DNA from: Treponema sp.
GTDB taxonomy: Bacteria > Spirochaetota > Spirochaetia > Treponematales > Treponemataceae
Assembly: GCA_017464425.1 (NCBI GenBank)
Contig: JAFUDX010000034.1
Location: forward strand, 1-64,000
DNA: 64,000 nt
Direction of reading: 5' to 3'
In this document: positions 1 through 9,128 of the stretch, piece by piece
Layout: the number at the start of each line of letters is the position of its first letter
Numbering within the stretch: position 1 is the stretch's first letter
Position numbers and translations under genes: made by a program
The notes under the pieces: generated by a model
The model's input: only the letters and a program-made list of their open reading frames with translations
Told to the model about the DNA's origin: nothing
The model's database searches: none

Positions 1-70
1 GGATATCTTCTATCAGTTTTGGAAGAGGTAATTCTCTGTTTCTGATAAAGGCATTTTCTACATTTCCCAT
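1..70 (-). CDS. 5' end of an unidentified gene, cut by the window edge
   Basis: An ATG at 70 on the minus strand opens a frame that runs off the window after 23 residues, beginning MGNVENAFIRNRELPLPK. A purine-rich stretch (AAGGGTGG) sits about 7 bases upstream and could serve as a ribosome binding site. The fragment is too short to assign to a family. The flanking 71-260 stretch is AT-rich and shows no other gene. Confidence 0.35.
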   Translation of the reverse strand, partial: MGNVENAFIRNRELPLPKLIEDI

Positions 71-259
71 ATTTTTTCCACCCTTATGGAATTCTACAGG
101 AAAATAGAAAATTTAAATAGTGCTTAAGTTAATGGTATTGGTATTCAGTTTTCTCATAAAAATCTCCTCTACTGCGGTGGATTTTGTGTGATATTCTTAT
201 TTTAACACAGTTTAAGGAAAATCAAGGAAACTAATGCCATCTTTTTTTTGCGATTTTGA

Positions 260-714
260 AAAGTTTTTAGTTCTATATTTTTCAATGTCGAGCGGCGTGA
301 AAAGGTGTTCGCAAGCCTTTTGAGTGGCGGAACTGAAATCACGGCGGCGGGGGCTATTGCCCTTTCGCTCGGCATTGCCACAGGATTTGCGCTAGGGATT
401 GTAGGGGCGCGAAGCGTTCCCGGTGATTGAGCGTAGTCGAAATCACCGGGAATGGAGCGCGAGAGCGCGGAACCCCGAAAAGCCCGACCCGAAGCTATGG
501 GATTCCCGCGTCAAGCGCGGGAATGACAGAGCGAAGGGGAGCGCCCAAAAAATCGAAAAACGGAGGGCGGTATGGCATTTGCGGAAAAACTTGTTGCGTG
601 CAGGCTAGACTTGAAGTGCAGACGAACCTTGACATACAGATTTCGCTACGGGATTTTTCTGGCTCGTTTGAGCTGAACGGCATGAAAAGCGAGCTGGTTA
701 TTGCGCGGGGGTAG
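260..714 (+). pseudogene. gene debris interrupted by a dispersed repeat
   Basis: A frame without a start codon runs from 260 to about 426 and encodes a charged stretch followed by an Ala/Gly-rich hydrophobic segment that would fit a membrane helix. It runs straight into a dispersed repeat (389 onward). A second open stretch (427-714) has a plausible protein-like tail ending in SELVIARG, but its first half is translated repeat. Neither piece has a convincing start with a ribosome binding site. I read this as remains of one or two old genes broken by repeat insertion; the original function is not recognisable. Confidence 0.35.
389..530 (+). repeat. dispersed repeat, copy 1
   Basis: Begins GCGCTAGGGATTGTAGGGG and continues through a GGAATGGAGCG segment and a GGAACCCCGAAAAGCCCGAC segment, which are shared with copies at 6909-7062 (inverted) and 12778-12891. 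Here the variable tail carries the palindrome ATTCCCGCGTCAAGCGCGGG in place of the CCGCCGACAGGCGG palindrome of the other copies. The end is approximate. Confidence 0.75.
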
Positions 715-768
715 GGGAAGTGAAAAAAAGAGGAGCACGTTTCTCTTTTCTGAATGTTACCCTGCTAA

Positions 769-797
769 TTGACGATTCTGTGCGAAAAAGATATTAT
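769..797 (+). promoter_or_regulatory. sigma70-type promoter for the metal ATPase operon
   Basis: TTGACG at 769-774 and TATTAT at 792-797 are 17 bases apart, upstream of the start at 834. A TATAAT at 804-809 is an alternative -10. Confidence 0.45.
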
Positions 798-833
798 TTC
801 TACTATAATTAAATTTCATTTTACGAGGCGTTT

Positions 834-1067
834 ATGTTCAATAACAAATGGGTCTGTTTTGGTCTTGGTGTCGTGGCGGGAGTCGCGGCTGTTTCATTGA
901 TTAAAAGTCCAGCGTTCAAAAAAGCATGTGCTTCTGTCGTTGGAAAGGGCTTGCAGCTCAAAGACGAAGCGGCGGCGTTTGCAGAAAGCGTAAAAGAAGA
1001 TGCCGAGGACATCGTGGCTGAGGCAAAATACAACAATTCAAAAAAAGCTGAAAGCGCAAAGGCATAA
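834..1067 (+). CDS. small membrane-anchored DUF6110-like protein
   Basis: A 77-residue protein with one N-terminal hydrophobic helix (about residues 7-24, FGLGVVAGVAAVSLI) followed by a charged, Ala/Lys/Glu-rich helical tail. This plan matches the DUF6110 family of small proteins that commonly precede HMA-type P-type ATPases; the family match is from memory. The start has the upstream sequence ACGAGGCG. It lies 5 bases before the ATPase gene, so the two are probably co-transcribed, and it may be an accessory subunit or regulator of the transporter. No catalytic residues are visible. Confidence 0.7.
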   Translation: MFNNKWVCFGLGVVAGVAAVSLIKSPAFKKACASVVGKGLQLKDEAAAFAESVKEDAEDIVAEAKYNNSKKAESAKA

Positions 1068-1072
1068 TCGCC

Positions 1073-3163
1073 GTGACTGCCACTGTCCATCATTCCTTGC
1101 CGGGGAGAATCCGCGTTCACTATGATGTGCGCGAAATCACTCCCAGGCAGGCTATTCTCGCCCAGAGTCTGATTGCCGTTCAAGAGGGAATCACTGATAT
1201 TTCCGTGAACACAAACATCGGCTCGTATCTTATTCTGTTCAATCCGTCCGTCATTTCGCAATCTGAAATCGAAAATCTGTTCAAGGCTCTCGGCGCAAAA
1301 TACCTTGAAGACGAAAAATTGCTTGAAGCCGTCGCGCAGATTCCGATTACCGAAAGCATTATGAGCATTTTTATCTCCACACTCATGGATTATTTCTTCA
1401 AAAAAATGCTTCCGCTTCCCGTGCGAAAACTCCTTCTTTTTAAGAATATCGTTCCCCGCGTGCTCGACGCGCTTTCGGTTTTCGTTCACGAAGGAAAACT
1501 GTTCAGCACGCAAATGCTCGATGCCACGGCTCTCACGGTCGCTTCTCTCACAGGGAACACGAACACGGCAAGTTCTATTTCCATGCTCTTGCAGATGGGC
1601 GAGGACATTGAGGATGTCACAAAACGCGCTTCTTACGGAAATTTGGCGCACAAACTTTTGATTTCAGACGAGCCAGTTCACATTCTTGACGGAAACGAAG
1701 AAAAAACGATTCCAGCCGACGCGCTCAAAAAAGACGACCTTGTGATTGTGCGCGAGGGAAGCATGATTCCGTGCGACGGCATGGTCGAAAAGGGTGAAGG
1801 CATGGTGAATCAGGCAAGCATTACAGGCGAAAGTCTTCCTGTCGAAAAAAAGGCGGGGAGCGGTGTGTTTGCCGGCACGATTTTAAGCGAGGGCGAGCTT
1901 GTTATCCGCACGCGCTCAACGGGGCGCGACACAAAGGTGCAGAACATCATTCAGATGATAGACAATTCGCAGAATCTAAAGGCGAATGTGCAACGCCGTT
2001 CGGAAGCGTTGGCAGAAAAAATCGTTCCGTTCAATTTCGCGCTCGCGGGTCTCACTTGGCTTTTTACGCGGAATGTCACGAAAACCATGTCAACGCTCAT
2101 GGTCGATTATTCGTGCGCAATGAAACTTGCCGCCCCGATTGCCGTTCTTTCTGCCATGAAGGAAGCGGCAAGTCTCGGAATCAGCGTGAAGGGCGGAAAG
2201 TATCTTGAAGCCTGTGCCGAAGCGGGAACGGTGATTTTTGACAAAACGGGAACGCTCACTTACGCAAATCCCGTCGTTGAAAAAATCTACCCGATGAAAA
2301 ATTACACCGAAGATTTTGTGTTGCAGACGGCGGCGTGCCTTGAAGAGCATTTTCCGCATCCGCTCGGTCGGGCGGTGGTCGCTCATGCCGAAGAAAAGGG
2401 CATGTTCCACCCCGAAAAGCACACGAAAGTCGAATACATCGTTGCTCACGGAATCGCTTCTACCATTGAAGACAAAAAAGTCAGAATCGGAAGCGCACAT
2501 TTTATCTTTGACGACGAAAAAATCCCGAAAACTGAGGAAGTCGCGAAGATTCAAGAAGAATCGCTTAAAACGGGTCGCTCGCTCTTGTATCTTTCATACG
2601 ACGGAGAACTTGCGGGCGTGCTTGCCATCGGAGACCCCGTGCGCCCAGAGGCAAAAGAAGTTATCCAACAACTCAAAAAAACAGGAATCCGCCGTTGTGT
2701 GATGATTACGGGCGACACCGAGGGCGCGGCAAAGAAAATCGCCGAAAGCGCATGTCTTGACGCATACTATGCGCAGGCTCTCCCCGAAGACAAGGTTTCG
2801 CTCATTGAAAAAGAAAAATCGCTTGGAAACAAGGTGATTATGCTCGGTGACGGAATCAACGACGCGCCCGCGCTCAGCTCCGCCGATGTGGGAATCGCAA
2901 TCGAGGGCAGTTCCTCAATCGCGAGCGACACGGCTGACATCGTTCTTACGGAAGGCGGCTTGCATAATGTCGCCGTCACGCGCGTGCTTGGTCAGGAACT
3001 TGTCCGCAAAATCAACGAGAACAACGCGATTATCATTGAAATCAACTCGCTCCTGCTCATTTTGGGCGTGTTCGGTCTCATTACGCCGCAGCTTGCCGCC
3101 GTACTGCACAATTCAACCACCGTCGGAATCAGCGTAAAGGCGATGCAGGGGCTTTTAAAATGA
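1073..3163 (+). CDS. P1B-like heavy-metal P-type ATPase
   Basis: A 696-residue transporter with a GTG start 5 bases after the preceding stop. The N-terminus (about 1-75) is an HMA2-like domain with the LPGRIRV motif and no CxxC pair. Membrane segments follow, then the actuator motif TGES (251-254), the phosphorylation site DKTGTLT (Asp390), the nucleotide-domain HP dipeptide (429-430) typical of soft-metal pumps, and GDGINDAP near residue 593. The membrane metal site, normally CPC, CPH or SPC, reads DYSCAMKLAAP (about 345-355), so the usual proline is absent and a single Cys remains. The substrate therefore cannot be named from sequence. ATGA overlap with the next gene indicates translational coupling. 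Confidence 0.9.
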   Translation: MTATVHHSLPGRIRVHYDVREITPRQAILAQSLIAVQEGITDISVNTNIGSYLILFNPSVISQSEIENLFKALGAKYLEDEKLLEAVAQIPITESIMSIFISTLMDYFFKKMLPLPVRKLLLFKNIVPRVLDALSVFVHEGKLFSTQMLDATALTVASLTGNTNTASSISMLLQMGEDIEDVTKRASYGNLAHKLLISDEPVHILDGNEEKTIPADALKKDDLVIVREGSMIPCDGMVEKGEGMVNQASITGESLPVEKKAGSGVFAGTILSEGELVIRTRSTGRDTKVQNIIQMIDNSQNLKANVQRRSEALAEKIVPFNFALAGLTWLFTRNVTKTMSTLMVDYSCAMKLAAPIAVLSAMKEAASLGISVKGGKYLEACAEAGTVIFDKTGTLTYANPVVEKIYPMKNYTEDFVLQTAACLEEHFPHPLGRAVVAHAEEKGMFHPEKHTKVEYIVAHGIASTIEDKKVRIGSAHFIFDDEKIPKTEEVAKIQEESLKTGRSLLYLSYDGELAGVLAIGDPVRPEAKEVIQQLKKTGIRRCVMITGDTEGAAKKIAESACLDAYYAQALPEDKVSLIEKEKSLGNKVIMLGDGINDAPALSSADVGIAIEGSSSIASDTADIVLTEGGLHNVAVTRVLGQELVRKINENNAIIIEINSLLLILGVFGLITPQLAAVLHNSTTVGISVKAMQGLLK

Positions 3164-3459
3164 TTACGAGCTTTTTCCCCGGTCGCGTTCGGCTTCGTGC
3201 GCCTGTTTTCAAAGAGGCGGATTTAGTCGAAAAGGCACAGGCGATTCTCAAAAAAAGCGACGCAATCAAGCGCGTTGAGCATAATCCCGTAACGGGGAGC
3301 GTTCTGATTGAATATTACCCAGCCAAAGTTCCGATGGAAAAACTTTCTTCCATGCAGAATTTTTTCATGCACCTTGCCCGCGAAGCCGAGCATTTTGACG
3401 GCACGAACCGCGAGCAGATTCTTTCGATGCTCGATGAATTAGAAACTCTGGAATTGTAA
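3160..3459 (+). CDS. HMA2-domain small protein
   Basis: A 99-residue soluble protein whose first 70 residues repeat the pattern seen at the N-terminus of the preceding ATPase (SFFPGRVRLRAP versus SLPGRIRVHY, then an alternation of strands and helices). This fits the HMA_2 family, a heavy-metal-associated fold without the CxxC metal ligands. Its start overlaps the ATPase stop (ATGA). A role as metallochaperone or regulatory partner of the ATPase is inferred from fold and coupling only. Confidence 0.7.
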   Translation: MITSFFPGRVRLRAPVFKEADLVEKAQAILKKSDAIKRVEHNPVTGSVLIEYYPAKVPMEKLSSMQNFFMHLAREAEHFDGTNREQILSMLDELETLEL

Positions 3460-3498
3460 TAGAAAGTTCCCTAAAATCTGCCTGATTTCTTAAGATTT

Positions 3499-5241
3499 CT
3501 ACACGCTCCACTTCGCGCTTTCGCTCTGAAGCTGCCGCATCCGTGCAAAAAGCGAGTGCTCGTTGGCGCGGAGTGTGGCGGGTGAGCCTTCTTCTGCCAC
3601 TTTGCCGTCTTTAAGCACGACGATTTTGTCCGCCGCCTCAACGGTGCGCATGCGGTGGGCGATGACAAGCACGGTTTTTCCGCTCAACAGGCGGGAGAGC
3701 GCGGCTTGCACTTTCGTTTCGTTTTCAACATCGAGCGAGGCGGTGGCTTCGTCAAGCAGGACAATCGGCGCGTTTTTGAGAAGCGCGCGGGCAATCGAGA
3801 TGCGCTGCCGCTCTCCGCCGGAAAGTTTTGCACCGTTCTCGCCGATTTTGGTTTGGTAGCCGTCGGGAAGCTTTTGCACGAACTCGTCGCAGTTTGCGGC
3901 AGCGGCGGCGGCTCGCACTTCTTCGTCGGTCGCGCCGTGCTTTCCGAGGCGGATATTTTCCATCACCGTGTCGTCAAAAAGCACCACATCTTGGAATACC
4001 ATCGAATAGTCGGAAAGGAGCGTTTCTGGCTCCACGGTGGCAATGTCTGTTCCGCCCACGCTGATTTTTCCGCCGTTCGCGTCGTACAAGCGGGCGGCAA
4101 GGCGGGCGCAAGTGCTTTTTCCGCTTCCGCTCGGACCTACAAGAGCCGTCACTTCGCCTTCTTTTGCGGTAAAACTCACCCCGTCAAGCACTTTTTTGTC
4201 GTCATACGAAAAACTCACATTCTCAAAAACGATGTCGTGTCCGTTCGGCTTGAACTCCGTGCCGCCCGTCGCCGTCTTTGTGTCGTGGATTTCCATAAGC
4301 CGCCCCGCCGACACTTCGGAAAGAAAGACTTCGGCAATCAGCGCAAGGCTCTGGTCAAAGGGCGCGTAGATTCTCGTAATCACCAAAAGGAACATAAAGA
4401 GCGTCATAAAATCAGTTTTGCCCGAAAGAATGAGCGTCGCGCCCGTCAGAATCGTGGTGGCAACTCCCAGCCGCATGATGACGCTCGCCGCGTTCACGAA
4501 CACGCCCGTGGCAAATTCCCCGTGAATGAGCGATTTTTCGTGCTCGTCGATTTTCTCAAAGAGCGAAGAAAGGTAGCGCGATTCCTGATTGGTCGCGTGG
4601 ATTTCGCGCACCGTTTCAATCGTTTCCTGCATGCCGTCCGAAGCGACCAGCCCCGCCTTTTTTGCCGCCGCCGCATTTTTTTCCGCCATTTTTCGGCTTC
4701 CGAACAACAGACCGAACGCAACGGGCACTCCCCACAGGCAGGAAAGCGCAAGCCGCCAGTCAATCGCAAAGAGGCCGACTGCAATAATCGCCGTGGAAAT
4801 GTACGCGCCGTACAAGTAGCCCAGCACATGCGACCACACATGCTCCATGCGGTTCACATCGCCCATAATCGTTTCAGTAAGGTCGGCAATGTCGCGCTTG
4901 GCAAAAAACGAAAGCGGAAGCGTGCGGAGCCGCTCAGCAAGCGAAAGCCGCATATTCTTGACCTCGCCGTAAACCAGCCCGTAAGTGCTTCGATACTGCT
5001 CCCAGTGCGTGACGAGCGAAAGAACGACAAAGCCGAGAATCAACGCCGCAAAAAGCGCGATGCTCGGAAGCCCCGCCCCGCCCGTATGAACGAGCATGAA
5101 CTTTTCCATAAGCAGGTACAGAACCGACACGCCGCCCATGACGACAAGATTCACGATGACCGTCCAGACCATGCCTTTTTTTGTGTTAGAAACGCCCTTG
5201 TCAGAAAGCGCATATTTTCGCTTGAAGTTTTCGCCGAACAT
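3499..5241 (-). CDS. ABC transporter half-molecule (permease + ATPase), subunit A
   Basis: A 580-residue protein with an N-terminal six-helix exporter-type membrane domain (about 20-310) and a C-terminal ATPase domain. Visible are Walker A GPSGSGKST, the signature LSGGERQR, Walker B IVLLDEATASLD and the switch His in LVIAHRM. Length and order match IrtAB/YbtPQ-like and drug-export half-transporters, which work as heterodimers. The likely partner is the gene at 12899-14695, which has the same architecture, a similar C-terminal end and an identical upstream operator. Substrate unknown. The start is preceded by AAGGA and lies 23 bases downstream of the operator at 5265-5280. Confidence 0.88.
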   Translation of the reverse strand: MFGENFKRKYALSDKGVSNTKKGMVWTVIVNLVVMGGVSVLYLLMEKFMLVHTGGAGLPSIALFAALILGFVVLSLVTHWEQYRSTYGLVYGEVKNMRLSLAERLRTLPLSFFAKRDIADLTETIMGDVNRMEHVWSHVLGYLYGAYISTAIIAVGLFAIDWRLALSCLWGVPVAFGLLFGSRKMAEKNAAAAKKAGLVASDGMQETIETVREIHATNQESRYLSSLFEKIDEHEKSLIHGEFATGVFVNAASVIMRLGVATTILTGATLILSGKTDFMTLFMFLLVITRIYAPFDQSLALIAEVFLSEVSAGRLMEIHDTKTATGGTEFKPNGHDIVFENVSFSYDDKKVLDGVSFTAKEGEVTALVGPSGSGKSTCARLAARLYDANGGKISVGGTDIATVEPETLLSDYSMVFQDVVLFDDTVMENIRLGKHGATDEEVRAAAAAANCDEFVQKLPDGYQTKIGENGAKLSGGERQRISIARALLKNAPIVLLDEATASLDVENETKVQAALSRLLSGKTVLVIAHRMRTVEAADKIVVLKDGKVAEEGSPATLRANEHSLFARMRQLQSESAKWSV

Positions 5242-5264
5242 AGTATTTGATATTCCTTATAAGT

Positions 5265-5280
5265 GTTAGTATATGCTAAC
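5265..5280 (-). promoter_or_regulatory. 16-bp near-palindromic operator, copy A
   Basis: GTTAGTATATGCTAAC, palindromic in 14 of 16 positions. On the gene strand it contains TATACT, a good -10 box, and a TTGCCC hexamer lies 17 bases upstream of it. The identical 16-mer, with the same 23-base distance to the start codon, precedes the second ABC half-transporter (14719-14734). A repressor covering the -10 region is the simplest reading. Confidence 0.75.
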
Positions 5281-5335
5281 TTTTAAGGAAGGGCAAGAGG
5301 GGAAGCCGCATAGCATGGAGAAAATCTTTGCACAA

Positions 5336-6748
5336 TCAGTTTGGCTTTAGGGAATATGTTCTATTTTTATTCGCCCCGTTCGGAACGATTTTTCCATCTT
5401 CTGCAAGTTCTGAAAGATAATCTTTGGTACGAGAAAGTTTCAGTCCGATATGTAACGCAATCTCCTGCGATTTTGCATCAGTATGCACTTGCAGATAGGT
5501 AAGTATGCGCTCCTTGTAATTTATCGCCGATTTATCGCCGATTTCAGCGTTTATCGCCGATTTATCGCCGATTTTTGCATTTATCGCCGATTTATCGCCG
5601 ATTTTTGCATACGAGGGGCGATAAAAATTCACGCGGAACATATCACCGATTTCCGTGAATTCAGGAAAAGCAACACCGTATTCCTCACACTGCATTTTTA
5701 TCCGCTTAAAGCCCGAACCCCATCCTTCAACCACATCAATTTTTTCCAGAACTCGGGCAAGCGTTATGTTTCGGATTGAAGAACGGCCGTGCAATGCTTC
5801 TTCAAGCGTCAAAGTGCCGTAAAGACTGCCCGGTGAAGAAATTTCTACACGGTCATCGTAGACTGCGACCTGTACGCTGGAACTCATCTGGTAATTGCGA
5901 TGAATGACGGCATTGATAATCAACTCTCGTATTGCCTTTGGCGGAAGTTCGTATCGTTCATCATGTACAATGCCGTTTATTTCAACCGCCATGCTCAGAT
6001 AGTTCAGAACGAATTTATACGCGCCGTCTATCTGCTCGCAAAGCGAACCTTCGTATTCTTTTTTATCAAGAAAATCGACACGCTCTTTTCCCCTAAAACG
6101 CGCACACTGAATGCGAGAAGTATATTCGTGCTTTCCCAAGAGAATAGCATAGGCATTTGTGGCAACATCTTTTTTGTTGCCAGTAAGCACATTCAGATTT
6201 TCCAAGTCCTTTCTTGTGATTTCCCGTTTTGCCCGCTCGGAAAAATCTTTGCAGAGATAGGCAATATCGGCTTCATCAACCGCAAGCGAGGAATAGGCAA
6301 GCTCGTCATAAGAAACATGCCGCCCGCGGTTCGTAAGTTCATCTAGAGTCGTCCAATCGGCATTTCGTGTGGTTGCGCCAAGACGAATAAAAGTTCCGTT
6401 TTCTTTGCCGAGCGATTTTATGTAATATGGCGTGGCATTTCCCGGAAATACCTGCACCGTCAGAAGCTGCGAGTTCCCAACCATTTCCGCCGTTATGTCA
6501 AACATAACCTGCGGCTCGCACATTTGGGCAATTGTATCAGCAATAGTGTCTTTCAGTTCAAACAAATCAACGCTCTTCGGAATCCCCACAAACTCCCGCT
6601 TGTTGTTCACCCCAATGACAAATTTTCCGCCAGCCCCGTTCGCAAAGGCAATGATTGTCTTAATCCATTTCTGAGAATCCTGCGGTAATTCTGATTTGTA
6701 TTCCAATGTGCGGCTTTCGCCGTTCTGAATCTGCTCTTGTATGGTCAA
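5336..6748 (-). CDS. AlbA_2/Schlafen-type ATP-binding putative regulator
   Basis: About 470 residues. The N-terminal 130 residues form an AlbA_2 (Schlafen) domain, with LEYKSEL and FANGAGGKFVIGV motifs; a RecG-C-like GHKL region follows (PPKAIRELIINAVIHRNY, then EISSPGSLYGT). The C-terminal third carries three 10-residue repeats (unit KIGDKSAINA) before a winged-helix-like tail. Such proteins are usually described as transcription regulators or RecG-related, and some act in phage defence. Start is uncertain: TTG at 6748 has GAGGG six bases upstream, while TTG at 6772 abuts AAAGGAGA. It lies just downstream of the restriction island, on its outer side. Confidence 0.8.
   Translation of the reverse strand: MTIQEQIQNGESRTLEYKSELPQDSQKWIKTIIAFANGAGGKFVIGVNNKREFVGIPKSVDLFELKDTIADTIAQMCEPQVMFDITAEMVGNSQLLTVQVFPGNATPYYIKSLGKENGTFIRLGATTRNADWTTLDELTNRGRHVSYDELAYSSLAVDEADIAYLCKDFSERAKREITRKDLENLNVLTGNKKDVATNAYAILLGKHEYTSRIQCARFRGKERVDFLDKKEYEGSLCEQIDGAYKFVLNYLSMAVEINGIVHDERYELPPKAIRELIINAVIHRNYQMSSSVQVAVYDDRVEISSPGSLYGTLTLEEALHGRSSIRNITLARVLEKIDVVEGWGSGFKRIKMQCEEYGVAFPEFTEIGDMFRVNFYRPSYAKIGDKSAINAKIGDKSAINAEIGDKSAINYKERILTYLQVHTDAKSQEIALHIGLKLSRTKDYLSELAEDGKIVPNGANKNRTYSLKPN
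5521..5610 (-). repeat. three tandem 30-bp units inside the AlbA_2 gene
   Basis: Units at 5521-5550, 5551-5580 and 5581-5610; the last two are identical. Each unit contains two copies of TTATCGCCGATT and encodes ten residues, so changes in copy number keep the reading frame. Confidence 0.9.
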
Positions 6749-6908
6749 TTTATTCCCTCGATTATTGCGCAATCTCCTTTTTCATCGCTCGCGTTCTTTA
6801 GATGCAACTGACTGGCGGAAGTCTTACAGTAAAAATGCTACCTTTTTGTGAGAAAAAATTCTACATGGGAATAGACATAATCAGTTTTTCAAGTGGTTTT
6901 ATTTTGGG

Positions 6909-7062
6909 CGCACCCGCCTGTCGGCGGGTCGGGCTTTTGCGAGAAATGCTTTGCATTTCTCGTTACGAGTTTGCCTTTGGCAAACTCGCGGGTTCCGCGC
7001 TAACCGCGCTCCATTGCTTCACTTCGTTCCGCAACGCTTCGCGCCCCTACAATCCCTTGCGC
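6909..7062 (-). repeat. dispersed repeat, copy 2 (inverted, left edge of island)
   Basis: On the minus strand it starts GCGCAAGGGATTGTAGGGG (7062 downward) and ends in the CCGCCGACAGGCGG palindrome near 6909. It contains extra palindromes such as GAGTTTGCCAAAGGCAAACTC not found in copy 3. It lies in the 337-base gap between the AlbA_2 gene and the restriction endonuclease gene; apart from this repeat and the endonuclease leader, nothing else is seen there. Confidence 0.85.
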
Positions 7063-7109
7063 TCGGCTTGCTACTAAACAAAAAGCCGTTTCCGTGCTAT
7101 AATTTCCTT

Positions 7110-9110
7110 ATGTCAGAAGAAAACATCGCTTTCAAATCATTTTACTACAGTTTGGGAACAACCAGTTTCCGTATGCAGAACTTCAATCAGAAGATTGAAC
7201 AGCAACTTGATTTGCTCAATAAGTTTTGGCAGAAAACAGAATATAAAGATGAAAAATGGGAAAGCAATGAGCCGATTCAAGAAGTGTATTACAATTTTAT
7301 CAAAGAACGCGGATTTTTGAAGGATGGCGATGCTCCGCGCAAGGCAAAGGACGCGCGACAGAAAACTTCGGGAATGCGCGACATTGGCTTGATTGACGAT
7401 AATCGCAGAGTTACGCAAGTCGGCGCGAAACTGCTTGAAATTGCAAAGAGCGGTGATTTTTCTAGCGACAACTTCTTGCAGATTCCAAAAGACAGTTTCA
7501 TATATTTTCAGCAACTTCTTAAAACTTATATCACAATCGACAAGGATACAGGTGTCCGTCCGTTTGTTCTGCTTGCCCGACTTCTCAAAAAGTTTGCGTA
7601 TTTAAGCAAAGAAGAGTTTATGTATTTGTTCCCGCTCTGCATAAGCAAGCAAACAACGGAGTTCATCGAAAGCAAACTTTCTGATTTTCGCGGAAAAGGT
7701 GCAAGCGTGGGCGAAATTGTTACAGAAATTTTTATGCAACAGCAGAACTACAAAGATGCGCTCGATTACTTCATTGCTGAAAAGACTGTTACCGAAGAAA
7801 CTTTTTGCAAAGTCGGTTTGAACCGCAAAAGTAAGGATTACGATAGAGCATATTTGCCTTTGTACAACGCAATCAAAAAAGTTTACTTTGATGACGACAA
7901 ATCACCAAAAGCAATTTTGAATCTTTATGAATCTTCCAACATCGGCAATGTAAAAACGCATTGGAGAAAGTTCTTGTTTAAGACTTCTTCAAGTGCTTCA
8001 ATCAAAAAGTCACCACTTGCACAGTTGCACCTTGCAAATATGTTTTCAAATCTTGAAAATGAAAAAGCGTTCAAGACCGTTTTCTTCAAAACAATGCACT
8101 TGATAAAAATCGAGCGAACGCTTGAAGATTATTTTGACTTGAACCGCCGTTACCTCAAAATTTCCGACACGCTTTTGTTTGCAGATGAACAGGTGAAATT
8201 CGATGTAATCCCAAAGTATTATTTTTCACTTTTACCCGATGAATTTTACAATCTCGCGTTTGAAAAAACAGACAAACTTGCAGAATTGCAAACGCTTGAA
8301 GAAATTTCACCGTTTTTAAAATTAGACGAAGCGAAGTTACTCAAAGCAATCAATAAGGACAACAAAACTTCATTTTCACAAATTGGCGACATCAAACAAT
8401 TTGTCGCAGATGAAAGGACTGAACGCTTTAACAAACTCATTGACGAGCGTTTTTCTGATACGCAACTTATTTACATTCTGCAACTTATCGGGAAGCGGGC
8501 TGACAAAGAAATTCAGGAACTCGTTACAGACGATGCCGATATTCCGACAATCTTTGAGTATATATTGGGAATTGCTTGGTATAAAATCAGCGAACGAAAA
8601 GGAAACATTCTTTCATTTATGAATTTGTCGCTTGAAGCGGACTTGCTCCCAAAAACTCACGCGGGCGGTGGCGAAGCAGACTTAGTTTTCCAATACGAAG
8701 CAGAAAACGGTTATCCGAAACACACTCTCTTAATTGAAGCAACTTTAGCAGATTCAACAAACCAACGGCGTATGGAAATGGAGCCTGTTTCAAGGCATTT
8801 GGGCGAATATATGCTTTCGCACAAAGAATTGGATTCTTACTGCGTTTTTATCACGAACTTCTTGCACATAAATGTCATTTCCGACTTCCGCAATCGTCGC
8901 AAGATGGAATACTACGGCGGTCGCAACGGCGATGAAGTGATAAACGGAATGATGATAACACCACTTGAAAATGAACTGTTGATTGCGATTCTGCGAAACG
9001 GTGTAAAATATCCGCAACTGTATAGGCTGTTCCACGAATTACAAGAAAGTCCGCTTGCACCAAAAGAATGGTATGCTGAATTGAAAGAAAAAATTGCTGA
9101 AATACAATAG
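7110..9110 (+). CDS. AlwI-family type IIS restriction endonuclease
   Basis: A 666-residue protein starting at the ATG at 7110 (the frame is open further upstream, but only through repeat DNA). Features recalled from the AlwI/MlyI/N.BstNBI family are visible: an N-terminal helical DNA-recognition part with TSGMRDIGLIDDNRR, and a C-terminal nuclease part with GGGEADLVFQ followed by LLIEATLADSTNQRRMEMEP and VSRHL, which supplies a D...E-x-T type catalytic core. The family cuts a few bases outside an asymmetric site such as GGATC. The two Dam-class methyltransferases at 10.8-12.7 kb, one per strand of such a site, support this. The gene is more AT-rich than its flanks, a sign of transfer. Confidence 0.82.
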   Translation: MSEENIAFKSFYYSLGTTSFRMQNFNQKIEQQLDLLNKFWQKTEYKDEKWESNEPIQEVYYNFIKERGFLKDGDAPRKAKDARQKTSGMRDIGLIDDNRRVTQVGAKLLEIAKSGDFSSDNFLQIPKDSFIYFQQLLKTYITIDKDTGVRPFVLLARLLKKFAYLSKEEFMYLFPLCISKQTTEFIESKLSDFRGKGASVGEIVTEIFMQQQNYKDALDYFIAEKTVTEETFCKVGLNRKSKDYDRAYLPLYNAIKKVYFDDDKSPKAILNLYESSNIGNVKTHWRKFLFKTSSSASIKKSPLAQLHLANMFSNLENEKAFKTVFFKTMHLIKIERTLEDYFDLNRRYLKISDTLLFADEQVKFDVIPKYYFSLLPDEFYNLAFEKTDKLAELQTLEEISPFLKLDEAKLLKAINKDNKTSFSQIGDIKQFVADERTERFNKLIDERFSDTQLIYILQLIGKRADKEIQELVTDDADIPTIFEYILGIAWYKISERKGNILSFMNLSLEADLLPKTHAGGGEADLVFQYEAENGYPKHTLLIEATLADSTNQRRMEMEPVSRHLGEYMLSHKELDSYCVFITNFLHINVISDFRNRRKMEYYGGRNGDEVINGMMITPLENELLIAILRNGVKYPQLYRLFHELQESPLAPKEWYAELKEKIAEIQ

Positions 9111-9128
9111 GAAAGAGAACATAAGTTT

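Noticed and set aside
821..1651. A 276-codon minus-strand frame over the DUF6110 and ATPase genes
   Set aside because: Composition is unlike a protein, and both plus-strand genes are well supported.
3655..5250. A 531-codon open frame on the plus strand opposite the first ABC gene
   Set aside because: It is rich in Arg/His/Lys with no domain pattern, and mirrors a clear ABC transporter on the other strand; a shadow of GC-biased codon use.
6802..7077. A 91-codon plus-strand frame before the endonuclease
   Set aside because: Most of it is translated dispersed repeat with palindromes; no start signals.
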